In this document: positions 44,453 to 56,107 of the stretch, piece by piece | How the letters are laid out: each line of letters starts with the position of its first letter | Numbering within the stretch: position 1 is the stretch's first letter | Assembly (NCBI RefSeq): GCF_020906515.1 | Contig: NC_085853.1 | Coordinates: 558,001 to 622,000, forward strand | DNA from: Vanrija pseudolonga | Taxonomy: Eukaryota > Basidiomycota > Tremellomycetes > Trichosporonales > Trichosporonaceae | Length of the DNA stretch: 64,000 bases | Reading direction: 5' to 3' | Notes under the pieces: generated by a model | What the model saw: only the letters and a program-made list of their open reading frames with translations | What the model was told of the DNA's origin: nothing | The model's database searches: none | Position numbers and translations under genes: made by a program

Positions 44453-46287
44453 TGACCTCGATGCATCGTCATCGACGTATCTGCCACTGGTGCATGCCAC
44501 GGAGCACCCGGCGGCACGTGACGGAATTCGGCTTGCTTGGTGCTTGTCGTGTATTGAAATCAGCCAGAGCCAGCTCAGCCAAATTAAATCTCCGCCAGGC
44601 AGATCTGGTTATTGAAATCGGCCCCTTCGTCTCGGGATATCACCGCCGACGTCACTAAGCAAATATCCAAGGGGCAAGGCTCAAGTTATCACACTGTGGG
44701 CCGCTCAAGCGTGTTATCACACACCTGCGCTCGCCCTCGCCCATCCGAGCGGAGAAGCGCGCATTTTCCGACGCTCCGACGTTCAGCAATCCGCACGGGC
44801 ACACACTGACGGGCATGCTCCGCGCTCGCGGCACCCGATCGGAGCGAGGTATGCGACTGACCGACGTTGGCCCACGATCGCTTGGAAAAGGACATATCTC
44901 GAGGTCAAATAAACTGACTGGCCTGGCATGCAAAGGCTAGCTAGCCTGGCTTGGCTAGACGGCTCGAGCGGAGCGATAAGTGCGCTCTTGCTTGGGCTCG
45001 GCTCCTGGTGTGGTTTCAATAGCAACGAGTGCCAATCATCGGCAGTTGGTATTGCTTGAAACACGCCAGCCGTGGCGCCGCAACACAGGCAGCAACAGCA
45101 ACAGCCGCAACTGCAACCAACCCGGGATTGGAGGGGTTGACGTCTGCGCGGCCGTGCCGATTCCTGGATTGGATCCGGCGCTCGGCACGGCACTGTGCAC
45201 ACTGCGAGGCTGCTGCTTCCAACGACGCTCACGTGCCCCTGTTCTTCCACGCATTATCGATTTCCAGATTATGCGATATGGAGTAGTGGGCTGCTTTTTT
45301 GCGATATGATAATGCTGGGCGGTTGGGTATGCCAATACATGCGTAGCTAGTTGCAACCCCTAGTCCAGAAGCTATTGTCTCGCCGCGGCGCGATCGTGCA
45401 GCGCTATCGCGTCAACAGTGCTGATGAACGTGATGGACGATGGTGATGGCGACGACTGACTGGCAAAGCGACTTTGATCGCCCGCTCGGGCCGGGCGTGT
45501 GCGAGTGGCGACGACCCCGGCGGCAGTGGTCGCGACGACGGTGGGACAGACGCCGAGCGGCGCAAACAAGTTGTGCCCTGTCCCCTGCTGTGTGTATTCC
45601 ACATTGTGATCGCCAGGCAGACTACAAGCAACTCCCTAGGCGGCGCTTAGCCTAGCGGGGCCTCGCTCGCTTCGGCGCTTCAACAGTGTGATTTCATCAA
45701 AAGGTGATAACATGGCCATCACTAAGGCAGGGCCCTGTTGCAATACAGGCCAAGTCGCCGTTATCTTGTCGCGCGCATGCGTCACTCCGCTGTCTAATTA
45801 TTACGGACTAGTGGAGCAGCACGCCTTGATTTCAAGGAATAGCAGGCTTGGTTATTTGGCAGAGCGGGGGGGGGTTGCATCGCACACTTTGGCGCAAGAT
45901 GTGCCAGGAGTGGCAGTTTTCACATGCGCCAGTGTTGGATCCGTCGTGGGTTCCAAAAACACACACAACGGGGTATTTGGAAGGATTGTCAAGGCCTGAT
46001 TAGGAGTTGCCACGTGGTCATTAGTCTCAATCCTAATGCGCCGACGTCGCCCACGTCGCCACGCCCGGCGTTACGGCTTTTTTTGAAATGGGCGGTGCCT
46101 TTTCGCGGGTGCCCGTGCTTGTTGATTGCCACTGCGCCAGCTCAATGTGCACCCCGTCGTCGACGAATGTGCAACACTCGCTGCTGTCAGTCTTGCTCAC
46201 ACCAAAGACCAAACATTGACAACCATTCCACACCGACCAGACCGACCGACCCACACTCGAGCCAGACACGCCAGAGATAACACTACA

Positions 46288-47883
46288 ATGGACGCCGACT
46301 CGGCATCACAGACGGCTACAGCCTCGGCCACTACGCCATCACAGCAGCCCCAGAAGGTGAGTATCGGTCTGGATGCTGCTTCCCACCCCCTGCCGATCCC
46401 CACCCCATCGCACTTGCTCCCATGCCAGCCTGGGCTCTCGCGCCTAGGCCGTCACCACCATCTCACATCACTACCTCCTACCCACTACCATCCTTCGTGC
46501 CCCGCACATCCACCCCGCACCCCACTCCACATCACATCCACCTACACATTGTCATCGTCGCGACCAGCGACCATGTCGCCACTGCGTCTTCGCCGCCCGT
46601 GGGCGATGCCCGTTGTCTCAATCCCTATCCCGCCCTCCCCTCCCCCAACCAATTCCCCGACTTGGCACCACGTGACTTACACCACACCCTAGGACCGCCA
46701 CGAACCGCGCGGCCGCAAGCCAAATGACCAGCTTCCGCCATCGCGTGCACGCGAGGTGCAGCGCGCGTTCCGCCTGCGCCGTGCAGAGCACCTCGCTGCG
46801 CTGGAAGAGCGCATCATGATCCTCGAGGGAGAGAACAACCAGCTGCGTGCGCTGCTTTCCCTGCCCGAGGCAGACCGCGGCAAGATTGGCTCCGGCCCAA
46901 CCGGCCGAGGCAAGTCGCTCAAGGACGGCGGTGTACCCATGAGCGAGCGTGTGCGCGCCCGCAAGGAGGCTAGGGAGCGCGAGCGTCGCGCCCGTGGCCT
47001 GCCCGCCCGCAAGCTCGAGGACGTCACCGACTCGGAAGACGACGATTCGAGCCACTCGCCCAGCGTCAACTCGGCCAACCAGCGCTCAACGAGCGCCAGC
47101 GGCGGCGGCGGTGTCGGCGCTTCCCTCGCCCAGGCCGTCGCCAGCGCCGCCGGCATCGCCGGCACTGCGAGCACAATCCCGCTCTTCTCGTCGCCTGGAG
47201 ACCTCCCCGCCCCGTACTCATTCAACCTCCCCACTCCGTTCCAACTTCCCATCTCGCCCGAGCCACACTTTGACTACAATGCGGCCAACTTGGACTTTAA
47301 GAACGCGGGTGCCAACTCGTTCCCCATCTTCAACATGTTCGACGCGCCTAGCGGCAGCGACGGCAACAGCGCTCAGCAGCCTACGCCCGGTCTCACCCCG
47401 GCGGTCAACGAGAAGCCCTCGCCGCTGTCGCCTCCTTCGGCTGCGGCGGCTGCGGCGGCCTCGGCCGCCGCCTCGACATCGACGTCACAGCCAGATCTTC
47501 TTACGCGCTTAAAAGCTTGTTGCCACCTGTCCGACTCGCACGTTGTCAACGATCCGGGACTTCTCATCTTTGCGACGCGCCTCTGCCAGTCGTTTGCGTG
47601 CCCCTTCGGCGGCTCGCACCCCAACTCTGCGCCGTCCGACGACCCAGAACAAATGCTTCTAGAGGACGCGTGGCGCTCGCTCAAGGCGACGCTCGACCCC
47701 GGAGGCGAGGCAGACGGCGAGAACCGTATCAACACGGGTCGCATGGCTGCCGAGCTCGTCGTGCGCGCGGCCGCAAGCCGCGGACAGGGCAACTGGATCG
47801 TGTGCCGCTACAAGGATGGCATGACGATCAAGCGCGCTCTCGTCCTCGGTCTTGTCCAGGGCTTTGGCGGCAAGATTGAGTAA
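46288..47883 (+). CDS. bZIP transcription factor
   Basis: Exons 46288-46356 and 46693-47883 give 419 residues; the 336-base intron with a TAG acceptor is long for this window. The bZIP domain is residues 29-80: GRKPNDQLPPSRAREVQRAFRLRRAEHLAALEERIMILEGENNQL, with leucines at 60, 67 and 74 and a Pro at 81 ending the zipper early. In the DNA-contact signature (N-x7-R) the usual Asn is Ala42, while QRAFR is kept. Some fungal HapX/Yap-like factors show such variants, so target-site choice may differ. The middle is Ser/Ala-rich. The C-terminal 120 residues (LKACCHLSDSHVVNDPGLLIF, CQSFACPFGGSH, NWIVCRYKDGMTIKRALVLGLV) contain clustered cysteines that could sense redox or metal. Confidence 0.85.
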
Positions 47884-48743
47884 TGGACTCGCGAGAGTGT
47901 TGTTGTACGACGTTTGTACCTTTTGGGGACTCATGCATCGAGTCGAATCTGGTGGCAGTTGGCGAGGCGGCGATCAATGTAGATGCGAGCAGCAGGAGCA
48001 ACAACAACGTCATGATCACCCTCCACATCGGCAACCAACCTTCTCCCACTCGTTATCTATCGTTATCATGCGTCCTCGCGCATACCTTGTTCCGTCTTTT
48101 GGGCATAGCGAGCCTTGGAAATGTGCGTTGGAGCAACGCCCATTCAGGAAAGTGTTGTAAAACTGTCATGAGTCGGGTGGGTCGGGTGCAAACCGTGGAA
48201 ATCAATCTTCTTTGTTGGGGCTATGACGCACGAACCCAGGCTCCATAGTCGGCCGGCCGGGTCTCGCTCGCTCGGCGCACGTCAGTGTGATCGGCATTGG
48301 ATTCCTTAGCGAATTGTTTACAACATGCATGATATCGGGTGCGCCGTCGCCCACTGCGCGTAGCGAGCCGACCATTGTAATTCGTGTTCTATTGAAGCCG
48401 AGCCGAGCAAGGTGGGTCGGGCTGGGTTGGTCGTTTGCAAAACGAACTTGCTGTTTGGCCCCGGGAAAATTATCCACCGCGCGGTTCGCGTGCCTCGTTG
48501 GCCAAGTGTTGAAATCGGCGCTGTGCCGACGTCGTCTGGCGTCATGCCGAAATACCAGCTAAATCATTGCCGCCGGCGAGATATTGAAATGCTGGGTGAA
48601 ATGTTGACATGTGGGGGTTTGATGGGATTGTGCGTGCGGACTGGGACCGAGCGGGGGACAAGGTCCGCCTTCGCGCGCTTCGGAAATCATCAGCTCGACT
48701 GGTCGCGCGAGCTGGCGCGAGAGATGCACGCTAGTCTTCTGAA
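47884..48743. other. Intergenic, no gene seen
   Basis: About 860 bases between the convergent bZIP and RMI1 genes. A GTGGGTCGGGTGC word (48178) and its relatives GGTGGGTCGGGCTGGGTTGG (48410) repeat, but nothing else is evident. Confidence 0.5.
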
Positions 48744-49918
48744 TCAATCTGAAATCTCGATAACCTCATGCTGGGACGCGCGCACGGAAGCACGTGTCGT
48801 TGGCCGCCCCGGCGTGGTGGCGCTTGTGTTCGTCGTCTTGGGGTTGTACTCGTCGCCACTGTCGTTGTCGTCCCCTACCACCACCACCACGCCGCCAGCT
48901 GCAAGCTCGTCCTCTTCTTGCGCCGCTCGAATGGCCGCAAGCCGTGCGGCGCGGGCGGCGGCGGCACTACGAGGTGTCTGCTGTGGTGCGCCTCCCCGAG
49001 AGCTTGATCCGCGAGCGGCTTGCCCGCCGCCCCGAGAGTTCAGCGGCATGGTGCGTCGCCTCCGTGGCGCGGTTGTCGAGCCATTCTTGGCCGCCCTGCG
49101 GGTGTTAGGTCAGGTGTCTGCGGAAAGGACCCACTCGAGACGTTGCTCCAAACCGCCAACAAAGCTTGCCGCCTGGTGCTCGTCGAGGGCGTCGACCCAG
49201 CCGCCGACGACCGTCGTATTGTCGGGCGCGAGGAGCACTGAATGTCAGTTGCCCTTCTGAACAAGTATCAACTCACATGTCCCGCGCAGACAGCGCACAT
49301 TCTTGATGAGCAGCTGGTCAGTCAGCCTTCCGGTCCACACGTCAGCTAGCACCCACCTTACACCCGAGCTTGGTGTCCCCAAGCCCGAGCCGCGGTAGCG
49401 AGCGGTACTCGATCGCGTACATCAACGTGCGCCCGTCGCTGACCTCGAGTTTGAGCATGTGGCGCGGGTACGGGGGCACCTTGCCTTCCTCGACGACGTC
49501 TTCCTCGTCGTCCATGCGGCGGATGCGCGACGCGCCGGAGAGCACGTCGCGGCGCGCGTCGAGCGCCGTCTGGAGCTGGAACGCGGACGCGCCCACCTCT
49601 GTCACACTGTGCACTTGTACCAAGAGGCCGCGGGGGAAGAGCGTCTTGCCGTGCGCGGCTTCAATGTCGTCCGGGCCAGGGATGCCTTCCCCCGCAGGCA
49701 AGGAGCTCGCGCCGAGGTCGGCATGGATGTACTGCTCTTGCACAGCCTCGCGAGTCGCGTCCTGCCCGTCTTGGAGCAACGCGTCGATGCATTCAGATAC
49801 CCACGACTAGGGGGTTAGTGGGTGCCTAGGGAGTTTAGCTTACTGGGTCTGGTGGAGGGAAGGGGTAGCATTGTTGGAGGAAGGTGGTGATTTGGGCTGG
49901 ATCTCGTCGTGCTGGCAT
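48744..49918 (-). CDS. RMI1: RecQ-mediated genome instability protein 1
   Basis: Exons 49844-49918, 49357-49806, 49277-49313, 49135-49237 and 48744-49095 give 338 residues. Rmi1 stabilises the Sgs1/BLM-Top3 complex that dissolves double Holliday junctions. The N-terminal helices (DPAQITTFLQQCYPF, SWVSECIDALL) and the OB-fold (FPRGLLVQVHSVTEVGASAF; HMLKLEVSDGRTLMYAIEYRSLP; LLIKNVRCLRGTLLLAPDNTTVVGGWVDAL) match the family well. After the OB-fold comes a basic Arg/Ser/Gly tail that ends HEVIEISD; VIEIS flanked by acids is a typical SUMO-interacting motif, attractive for a repair factor but unproven. Exon 3 is 37 bases. All five junctions keep frame. It is head to head with PSD1. Confidence 0.87.
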
Positions 49919-50382
49919 GGGCGAGGAGGTGCCAGTGGCCAATGGCGCGTGTTGTCGTGCTAGTGGCCTGTCGTATCGTTGTCGTTACCAGACGTGTGCA
50001 GAGTTGAGAGAGTGTGAGAGCGAGAAAGAGTGCCGTCGTTGAGAATGTCGTCAACAACAACAACAACAACAACAGTCAACTTTGGACGACGCCAATTGCC
50101 GCCGCCGTCATCATACATATTCCAGCCAGGCACGGGGACTGCCGCACCCAAAGTGGTTGATGGCTGCGGGGTCGCGCCCGCGCCCGCGCCCAGGAAAAAG
50201 TCTGCCTGGGCCTGCCTGGCTGTGGCTGCTGCCCCCAGCCAATCCTCCGCCGCGACGACTCCTCCGCGCCGAACCACACTCCTCATCGCATCCCTTCTCC
50301 GCGTGCTTTGCTTCTCTCGCGTCGTCGTCGCATCGATCCCCGGCACCACCACAACCCACACACATCCCCCTCAACGGCTATC
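49919..50382. promoter_or_regulatory. Shared upstream region of RMI1 and PSD1
   Basis: 464 bases between divergent starts, with a (CAA)n run at 50051-50074. The right part is C-rich leader DNA. A bidirectional promoter is inferred from spacing. Confidence 0.45.
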
Positions 50383-52259
50383 ATGAACGTGCCGTTGCCG
50401 CGCAGCGCGGCAGCAGCCGCTGCCCGCCGTCTGCTGGTGCCCATGCCCCGAGCGCGGTGCGTGGGCCACCTCCCGGCACATTATTACGCGTCATCAACAT
50501 CACTGCAAGGTGCAACAGCATCGCTCCGCCTCTACCACTCTTGCAGCAGCAGCAGCATCAGCAGCGCGACCACGACGACAAAGCACAAGCACATGCTGTC
50601 ACTCCGCCGCCCGTCGCCGTCCATGCTCGCCACGTCCCTCCGCTTCCGTTTCAACTCGTCTTCTACCCGTCCCCCAGCCAAAGACCCCAAGGTCAAGAAC
50701 GACGGCTCGGCCGCCGCCGCCGAGGGCGACAAGGTCGGATTCAAGGGTGACGCTGGCAAGGAGCACAAGCAGTCTTTCCGGGGTGAGTGGTCCTGCCGAA
50801 GCCATGACGCGGCCCCACGCGGCTGTCCCATCGCGAGGCAACACTGCTGACGACCAGCCAAACTCAACCGCGCGTGGTCTACGCCTACCAAATGGTTCCC
50901 CATCCCCATTGCTCTCGGTGCGCTTGTCCTCGTCGCAGTCCAGTACAGGAAGCAGTTGTTGGGTGGGGAGCCAGAGGTAGTCAGGCAGCGTGATGGTGGT
51001 GCGGTCGTTACCAGTCCCGATGGTCCATGGCAGGTGAGTCGACTCTGGCTGATGATATGCGAGGGGGTTCAGCTGACGTCCGTCACCAGGTTCGTATCCT
51101 CGGCGCACTTCCGCTACGCAGCATGTCCCGGCTATGGGGATACCTCAACTCGCTCGTGCTCCCTGTGTGGTTCCGACCATTCGGCTTCAAGCTCTACGGC
51201 TACATCTTTGGCTGCAACATGAACGAGTTTACGCCAGAGGATTTGAAGTCGTACGAGTCGCTTGGACAGTTCTTCTATCGCGAGCTCAAGCCTGATGTTC
51301 GCCCGATCGCCGATGCGCCTCTCGTATCGCCTTCTGACGGCCGCGTTCTGCACTGTGGTACGATTGTCGGCGAAAAGGTCGAGCAGGTCAAGGGCATGAC
51401 GTATTCGCTGGAGGCGTTGCTGGGCACCGAGGACGTGGCTGTCGGAGAGGCTTTGCAGATTGGCCGCCAGAGCGCGTCGCCGACCGTTGGTGGCGCGCAG
51501 ACCAAGGTTGTCGACGACGAGAACTTTGCCAACATCAACGACATCCCCTACTCGCTCTCGTCGCTCATCGGCAAGGACAGCGCCGCCGAGGTTCGCGAGG
51601 ACGACACGGAGACAGAAAAGCACAAACACACGGCGACGGGCGAGCACGACGCGTCGGTCGATGCGCCCACCGACTTCCAGCACGACGCCCACGTCGCGGC
51701 GCGTCTTGGTATGGGCGCGCTGGGCCGCGCGACCGACTCGTCGACTGAGATTGGCCACCTGAAGCGGGACCACAAGCTCTGCTTCATTGTCATCTACCTC
51801 GCTCCCGGCGACTACCACCGCTTCCACTCGCCATGCGCGTGGGTCGTCGAGCGCCGCCGCCACTTCACTGGCGATCTGTTCTCCGTCTCGCCCTACGTCG
51901 CCAACCGGTTGCGCAACCTGTTCGTGCTCAACGAACGCGTCGCGCTTCTCGGCCGCTGGAAGGAGGGCTTCTTCTCCATGGTTCCCGTCGGCGCGACCAA
52001 CGTCGGCTCGATCGTTGTCAACTTTGACAAGACGCTGCGCACCAACACTGCCAAGCCGACGCACCCTGCCAACACGTTCACCGAGGCCGTCTACTCCTCC
52101 GCCTCGGTTCTCCAGGGCCAGCCGCTGCTTCCTGGCGAGGAGATGGGTGGCTTCAAGCTCGGCTCGACGATTGTGCTCGTGTTCGAGGCACCAAAGTCGT
52201 TCCAGTTCAAGGTGAAGCCTGGAGACAAGGTCAAGGTGGGCGAGGCGCTTGGCGCTTAG
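50383..52259 (+). CDS. PSD1: Mitochondrial phosphatidylserine decarboxylase proenzyme
   Basis: Exons 50383-50782, 50858-51033 and 51090-52259 give 581 residues. The enzyme makes phosphatidylethanolamine from phosphatidylserine on the inner mitochondrial membrane. The Arg/Ser/Ala-rich N-terminus (RSAAAAAARRLLVPMPRARC) is a matrix-targeting signal, and one membrane span follows (WFPIPIALGALVLVAVQYRK). Core motifs are FGCNMNEFTPEDLKSYESLGQFFYREL, VSPSDGRVLHCG, YLAPGDYHRFHSPC and, near the end, FKLGSTIVLVFEAP, where self-cleavage at Gly550-Ser551 would create the pyruvoyl group on a 31-residue alpha chain. A long acidic/His-rich insert (AEVREDDTETEKHKH...) lies in the middle. A 19-G run follows the stop. 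Confidence 0.95.
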
Positions 52260-52935
52260 GAGTGTGGGGATGGTCACACGAGCGGGGGGGGGGGGGGGGG
52301 GGATGGAGGGGGTGGAGAACGAGCCGCGTCGTCGCATTGGCATTCCATGACGACGGCTAGAAGCAACAAACAATAGCATGACCCGACCGGGCACCTCTCA
52401 TTCAACTAGCTGCCGTCTCCATTCAACGGGGCAGTCAACAACAAGGTAGCACTGTGATCTTATTTTGCATGCATAGATAGGCATCAACCTGGTCGTCCCT
52501 GCAGGTGGTTGTGTCGAGGGCGGAGACCCCATGGCCGTCCGAGTAATCCCGAGTGTCCGGAGCCTTCGGGGGTACGGTTGGATGGGTGCCGCTCCGGAAT
52601 CGACCGGCAAGGATTGTGCCGTGGGCCGTGGGCCGTGGGCCGTGGCTGTCGCGCGGGGCCGGGCCAGCCAAGGGCACCTGGGTTATGACACCCGACGGGC
52701 CGGGGCGGCGCGTGGGGGGAGATGGGACAGTGGGACTGATGACACTGTGTGTCTACAAGGAGCTCCGCGCCGTGCACTACCGGGAGGGACAGTTGTACCA
52801 TCAGCACTGGCAGTGCTGCTCTGCTGCATCAGCTGGCTGGCTGCTGGGGCAACGTCGTACTTAACCATTTTCCATCCACCACCACTGCATTCACTCATCT
52901 CATCTCACATACAACCCCCCCATACACCCACCACA
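52260..52935. other. Intergenic with a 19-G homopolymer
   Basis: The G run at 52284-52302 sits 25 bases after the PSD1 stop. The rest is the upstream region of FBP1, with a direct triple GTGGGCC repeat (about 52622-52642) and no gene. Confidence 0.55.
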
Positions 52936-54335
52936 ATGCCCATGGACTTTGAAGCCCCCCCTACCGACCTGGTCACGCTCACGCGTCACATCCTGAGCCA
53001 GCAGCTCGCGCTCGGCGAGAAGGCCACGGGTGATTTGACGCTGCTGCTCATGGGCATCCAGGTGAGTTGAGCCGGCGCCGAGCGGAGCGAGGCGTGGGCG
53101 AGTGTGTGCGCGTGCGAGCGAGTGCGAGTGAGGCGGGCTGGAGCTCGCAAGCGCACTGTGCGCTCGCCCGCTCGCTCGCTCGCCGGTCGCCCGACCCAGC
53201 AGTGCCCCCAGCGTGAGTAGCAGCGCTGACCCCCGCGTAGGTCACCTCCAAGTACATTGCCTCCAACGTCCGCAAGGCGCGCCTGATCAACCTCGTCGGC
53301 CTGGCCGGCGCGTCCAACGTCCAGGGCGAGGACCAGAAGAAGCTCGACGTGCTCTCCAACGACATCATGGTCAACGCCCTCTCGGCCTCGGGCAAGGTCG
53401 GCGTCATGGTCTCGGAGGAGATTGACGACGCTATCATCGTCAAGGGCAGCAAGGGTACTTAGTGAGTAGGGCGTGAGCGAGCGCAGCGAGCGAGCGTGTG
53501 AGGCTGGGTGGGTGGGCAGGCGGTGTTCCCCGCTCAGACCGGCCACACTATGCCTGGTGTCCTTTGGCTAGATCTTCCCCACCTGCCTGCCACGGCGAAT
53601 GGGCGAATGGCAATGACATGGCATCCGTGACACCCGCTAACACCCCACAGCGCCTGCGTCTTCGACCCCCTCGACGGCTCGTCCAACATCGACGCCGGTG
53701 TCAACGTCGGCACCATCTTTGGCGTGTACAAGATCAAGGAGGGCTCGACCGGTGGCATTTCCGACGTTCTCCGCCCCGGCAAGGAGATGGTCGCGGCCGG
53801 CTACACCATGTACGGTTCGTCGTGCAACCTCGTCCTGACGACGGGTAACGGCGTCGACGGCTTCACGCTCGACGAGTCGCTCGGCGAGTTCATCCTCACC
53901 CACCCCGACATCCGCATCCCCGACCGCGGCAAGATCTACTCGTTCAACGAGGGCAACTCGCTCCACTTCTACCCCCCGACCATTGACTACTTGAACAGCA
54001 TCAAGTTCCCCGCCAACAACAAGCCCTACTCGGCGCGTTACATTGGCTCGATGGTCGCCGACGTCCACCGTACCCTCCTTTACGGAGGCATCTTTGGCTA
54101 CCCCGACGACAAGAAGTCCAAGGACGGCAAGCTCCGCATGCTCTACGAGGCCTTCCCCATGGCCTTCCTCACCGAGCAGGCCGGCGGTGCCGCCATTACC
54201 GGCTCGCAGCGCATCCTCGACGTCATCCCCAAGAACATCCACGGCCGCTGCCCCGTCTTCCTCGGCTCCAAGGACGACGTCGCTGATGTCCAGGCGCTCT
54301 ACGCCAAGTGGGACAGCCCCGACAAGCGCTGGTAA
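52936..54335 (+). CDS. FBP1: Fructose-1,6-bisphosphatase
   Basis: Exons 52936-53061, 53241-53461 and 53651-54335 give 343 residues, close to the usual length. The enzyme removes the 1-phosphate of fructose-1,6-bisphosphate in gluconeogenesis. Metal and substrate motifs are SEEIDDAIIV (the conserved Glu pair), FDPLDGSSNIDAGVNVGTIFG (121 onwards), KPYSARYIGSMVADVHRTLLYGGIFGYP and LYEAFPMAFLTEQAGG. The N-terminal region has the AMP-effector helix type sequence (LTRHILSQQLALGEKATGDLTLLL). Both introns are longer than average (179 and 189 bases), and both contain the word GAGCGNAGCGAG found elsewhere in introns and flanks. Repression by glucose is typical of the gene, but no site is recognised. 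Confidence 0.97.
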
Positions 54336-54845
54336 AGGGGAGAGAGAGGACGAGATGAGAAAAATGCCTATAGCCTGTTGTACTTTGCCTGGAGTGGTGG
54401 TCCACGGCTCATGTATGGTCTGCAGATGAACCACGGCGAGGGTATTGACTGACCGGTAACCACCCGGCTGTCGTCATGGTGGCATGGCATGCTATAACCC
54501 ATTAGACCCGGGTATTACAATTGGAATGACGACTTGTATTTGATCCCGCTGCGGCTTCTAATCCCGTTTGTTAACTCGTTCCTTGATTCGCACCCGCTGC
54601 CCTGGGCGGCACGGCGCACAGGCAGAGTCACTCTACTCTGACCCCACACTTGGCCTCGCTCATTTTCGTTGGCATTGGCACACAATCCGTCGTCGTCGAG
54701 CGGCAACAACTAACAACCACAACTCGACAAGGCCACACAACGGGTGACCTACTGGCAATCACACAACACTCTCACCCGTCAACGACCCCCACGACACGAC
54801 CACATCTACATCTGCGACACCTACCACCACCCCCCACCCACCACC
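54336..54845. other. Intergenic, no gene seen
   Basis: About 510 bases between FBP1 and the next gene. No gene; the right half is a C/A-rich leader. Confidence 0.5.
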
Positions 54846-56107
54846 ATGGACCTCTCGGCCCTAAATTCTTCCCTCCCGCCAGGGCTGGCAGACGCTGAAC
54901 GTGACATGGGTGGCAAGTTCAGAGGTAAGTTGGACGGCACGGCCACGACCACGACCATGGCAACGGCCACGCTCACCCTGCCCACAGCCGCCGCACTGAG
55001 CATCACTACGCTGTACAAGGCATCGCTGGCATCGACAAAGGTGAGTTACGAGGCGACGAAGCTCAGCTCACACCTCCAGCAAGCGTACCAGGTCGGATAC
55101 TCTGCAGCTCTGTAGGTCGCGCTTGTGCTGGGCTTGGAGCTGCCCTAGCTTCCGCCCCGCCCCCGGGCATCTTCCCGCTAACACCACGCCCAGCTCGGAC
55201 GTCCTCTCCAAGCTCCAGTCGGACATTGGCGCCGGCGCCGACGCCGCCGATGCCCTCGCGCGCCTGATGGACTGGAGCGAGGCTCGACAGGTACGTTGTC
55301 GCGTGGACGAATGGCTTCTGACCCCCCCAGGCTGCGATGGTGGCGTTTGCCGCAGACGAAGACGAGGAGAAGCCCTCGACGACGTCGAGCGCCGCGGCCG
55401 CCGCCTCGCGCTCCCAGTCGGTCGCGGCGCCCCAGCCACTCCACTCGCGCCAGTTCCCCGCCTCGACCTCGCAGCAGCAGCAGCACCAGCGCCCGGCTTC
55501 CGCGCCGGTCCCTGATGCTCGGCCTCGCGGCTTTGCGCGCAGTGAGTCGTCGCTGCGCACCGACACTGCGATGGAAGCCGACGAGACGCCGACGTCGTCC
55601 GCCTCTGCGAGCGCGAGTGTGAGCTCGTCCCGCCGACCCATTGCGCCGGCGCACCTCGAGCGTGCGATGCCCGAGGTCGCGCCGCCCTCGTCCTCGCCTG
55701 TCAGCTCGCCGTCGGGCGTAGGCCGCCCGATCGCCCCCGGCCGTCTCTTGCGGAATATGGGCTCGCGCGTGCCGAGCAGCAGCTCGTCCACCACCGCGCC
55801 GACATCGTCTTTCAACTTTTCCATTCCGCCGGCATACACGATCCCCACGCTCGAGCTTCCTCCAGCTTCTGGACCAGCACAGACCGGCCCGATTGGCTCC
55901 AAACGGCCCATTGTCGACGCCGAGATGACCGACAGCGCACCGTCGACACCTGTGCGTGGCGGCGCAGGTCGCGCCTCCAAACGCCGCAGCATGGGCCTCG
56001 CGCTCGTGCAGGACAGCGAGGACAAGGAACGCGGTAGTGCAGAGCGCCGCCGACCACCGCGGCGTGGTGGCGGAGGCGGGGGCGCGCGGGCACCTAGTCC
56101 GATCTAG
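54846..56107 (+). CDS. Uncharacterised protein with a helical N-terminus and Ser/Pro-rich tail
   Basis: Exons 54846-54924, 54988-55040, 55080-55111, 55194-55290 and 55331-56107 give 345 residues. The first ~95 residues (FRAAALSITTLYKASLASTK, QAYQVGYSAALSDVLSKLQ, ARLMDWSEARQAAMVAFAA) form what looks like a conserved helical domain. They remind me of a small eukaryotic family related to human C16orf72/HAPSTR1, but that match is from memory and weak. The other 250 residues are Ser/Pro/Ala-rich with repeated RPIAP boxes (SRRPIAPAHLERAM, GRPIAPGRLLRNM) and a basic end (GRASKRRSMGLALV; RRRPPRRGG), probably disordered and nuclear. The four short 5' exons all keep frame, and the spliced helices read well across three junctions. 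Confidence 0.7.

Larger units (their letters stand above)
37353..46287. other. Gene-poor region of about 9 kb rich in diverged repeats
   Basis: No protein gene can be supported across this stretch, whereas elsewhere genes are usually under 1 kb apart. It holds several separate repeat families (listed individually), duplicated intron-like modules, low-complexity pyrimidine-rich DNA and scattered TTATCAC/GATAAG words near 44690-45710. I see no reverse transcriptase, transposase or long terminal repeats. It could be a non-coding RNA locus, a decayed gene or element, or a pericentromere-like or regulatory region. Confidence 0.5.

Noticed and set aside
37353-46287. Transposon or LTR element as explanation of the gene desert
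   Set aside because: I found no reverse-transcriptase, integrase or transposase motifs and no long terminal repeats, so I do not call one.
51132-52394. Antisense open frame of 420 codons over PSD1
   Set aside because: Arg/Val/Leu-rich shadow of the sense gene with no recognisable motif.
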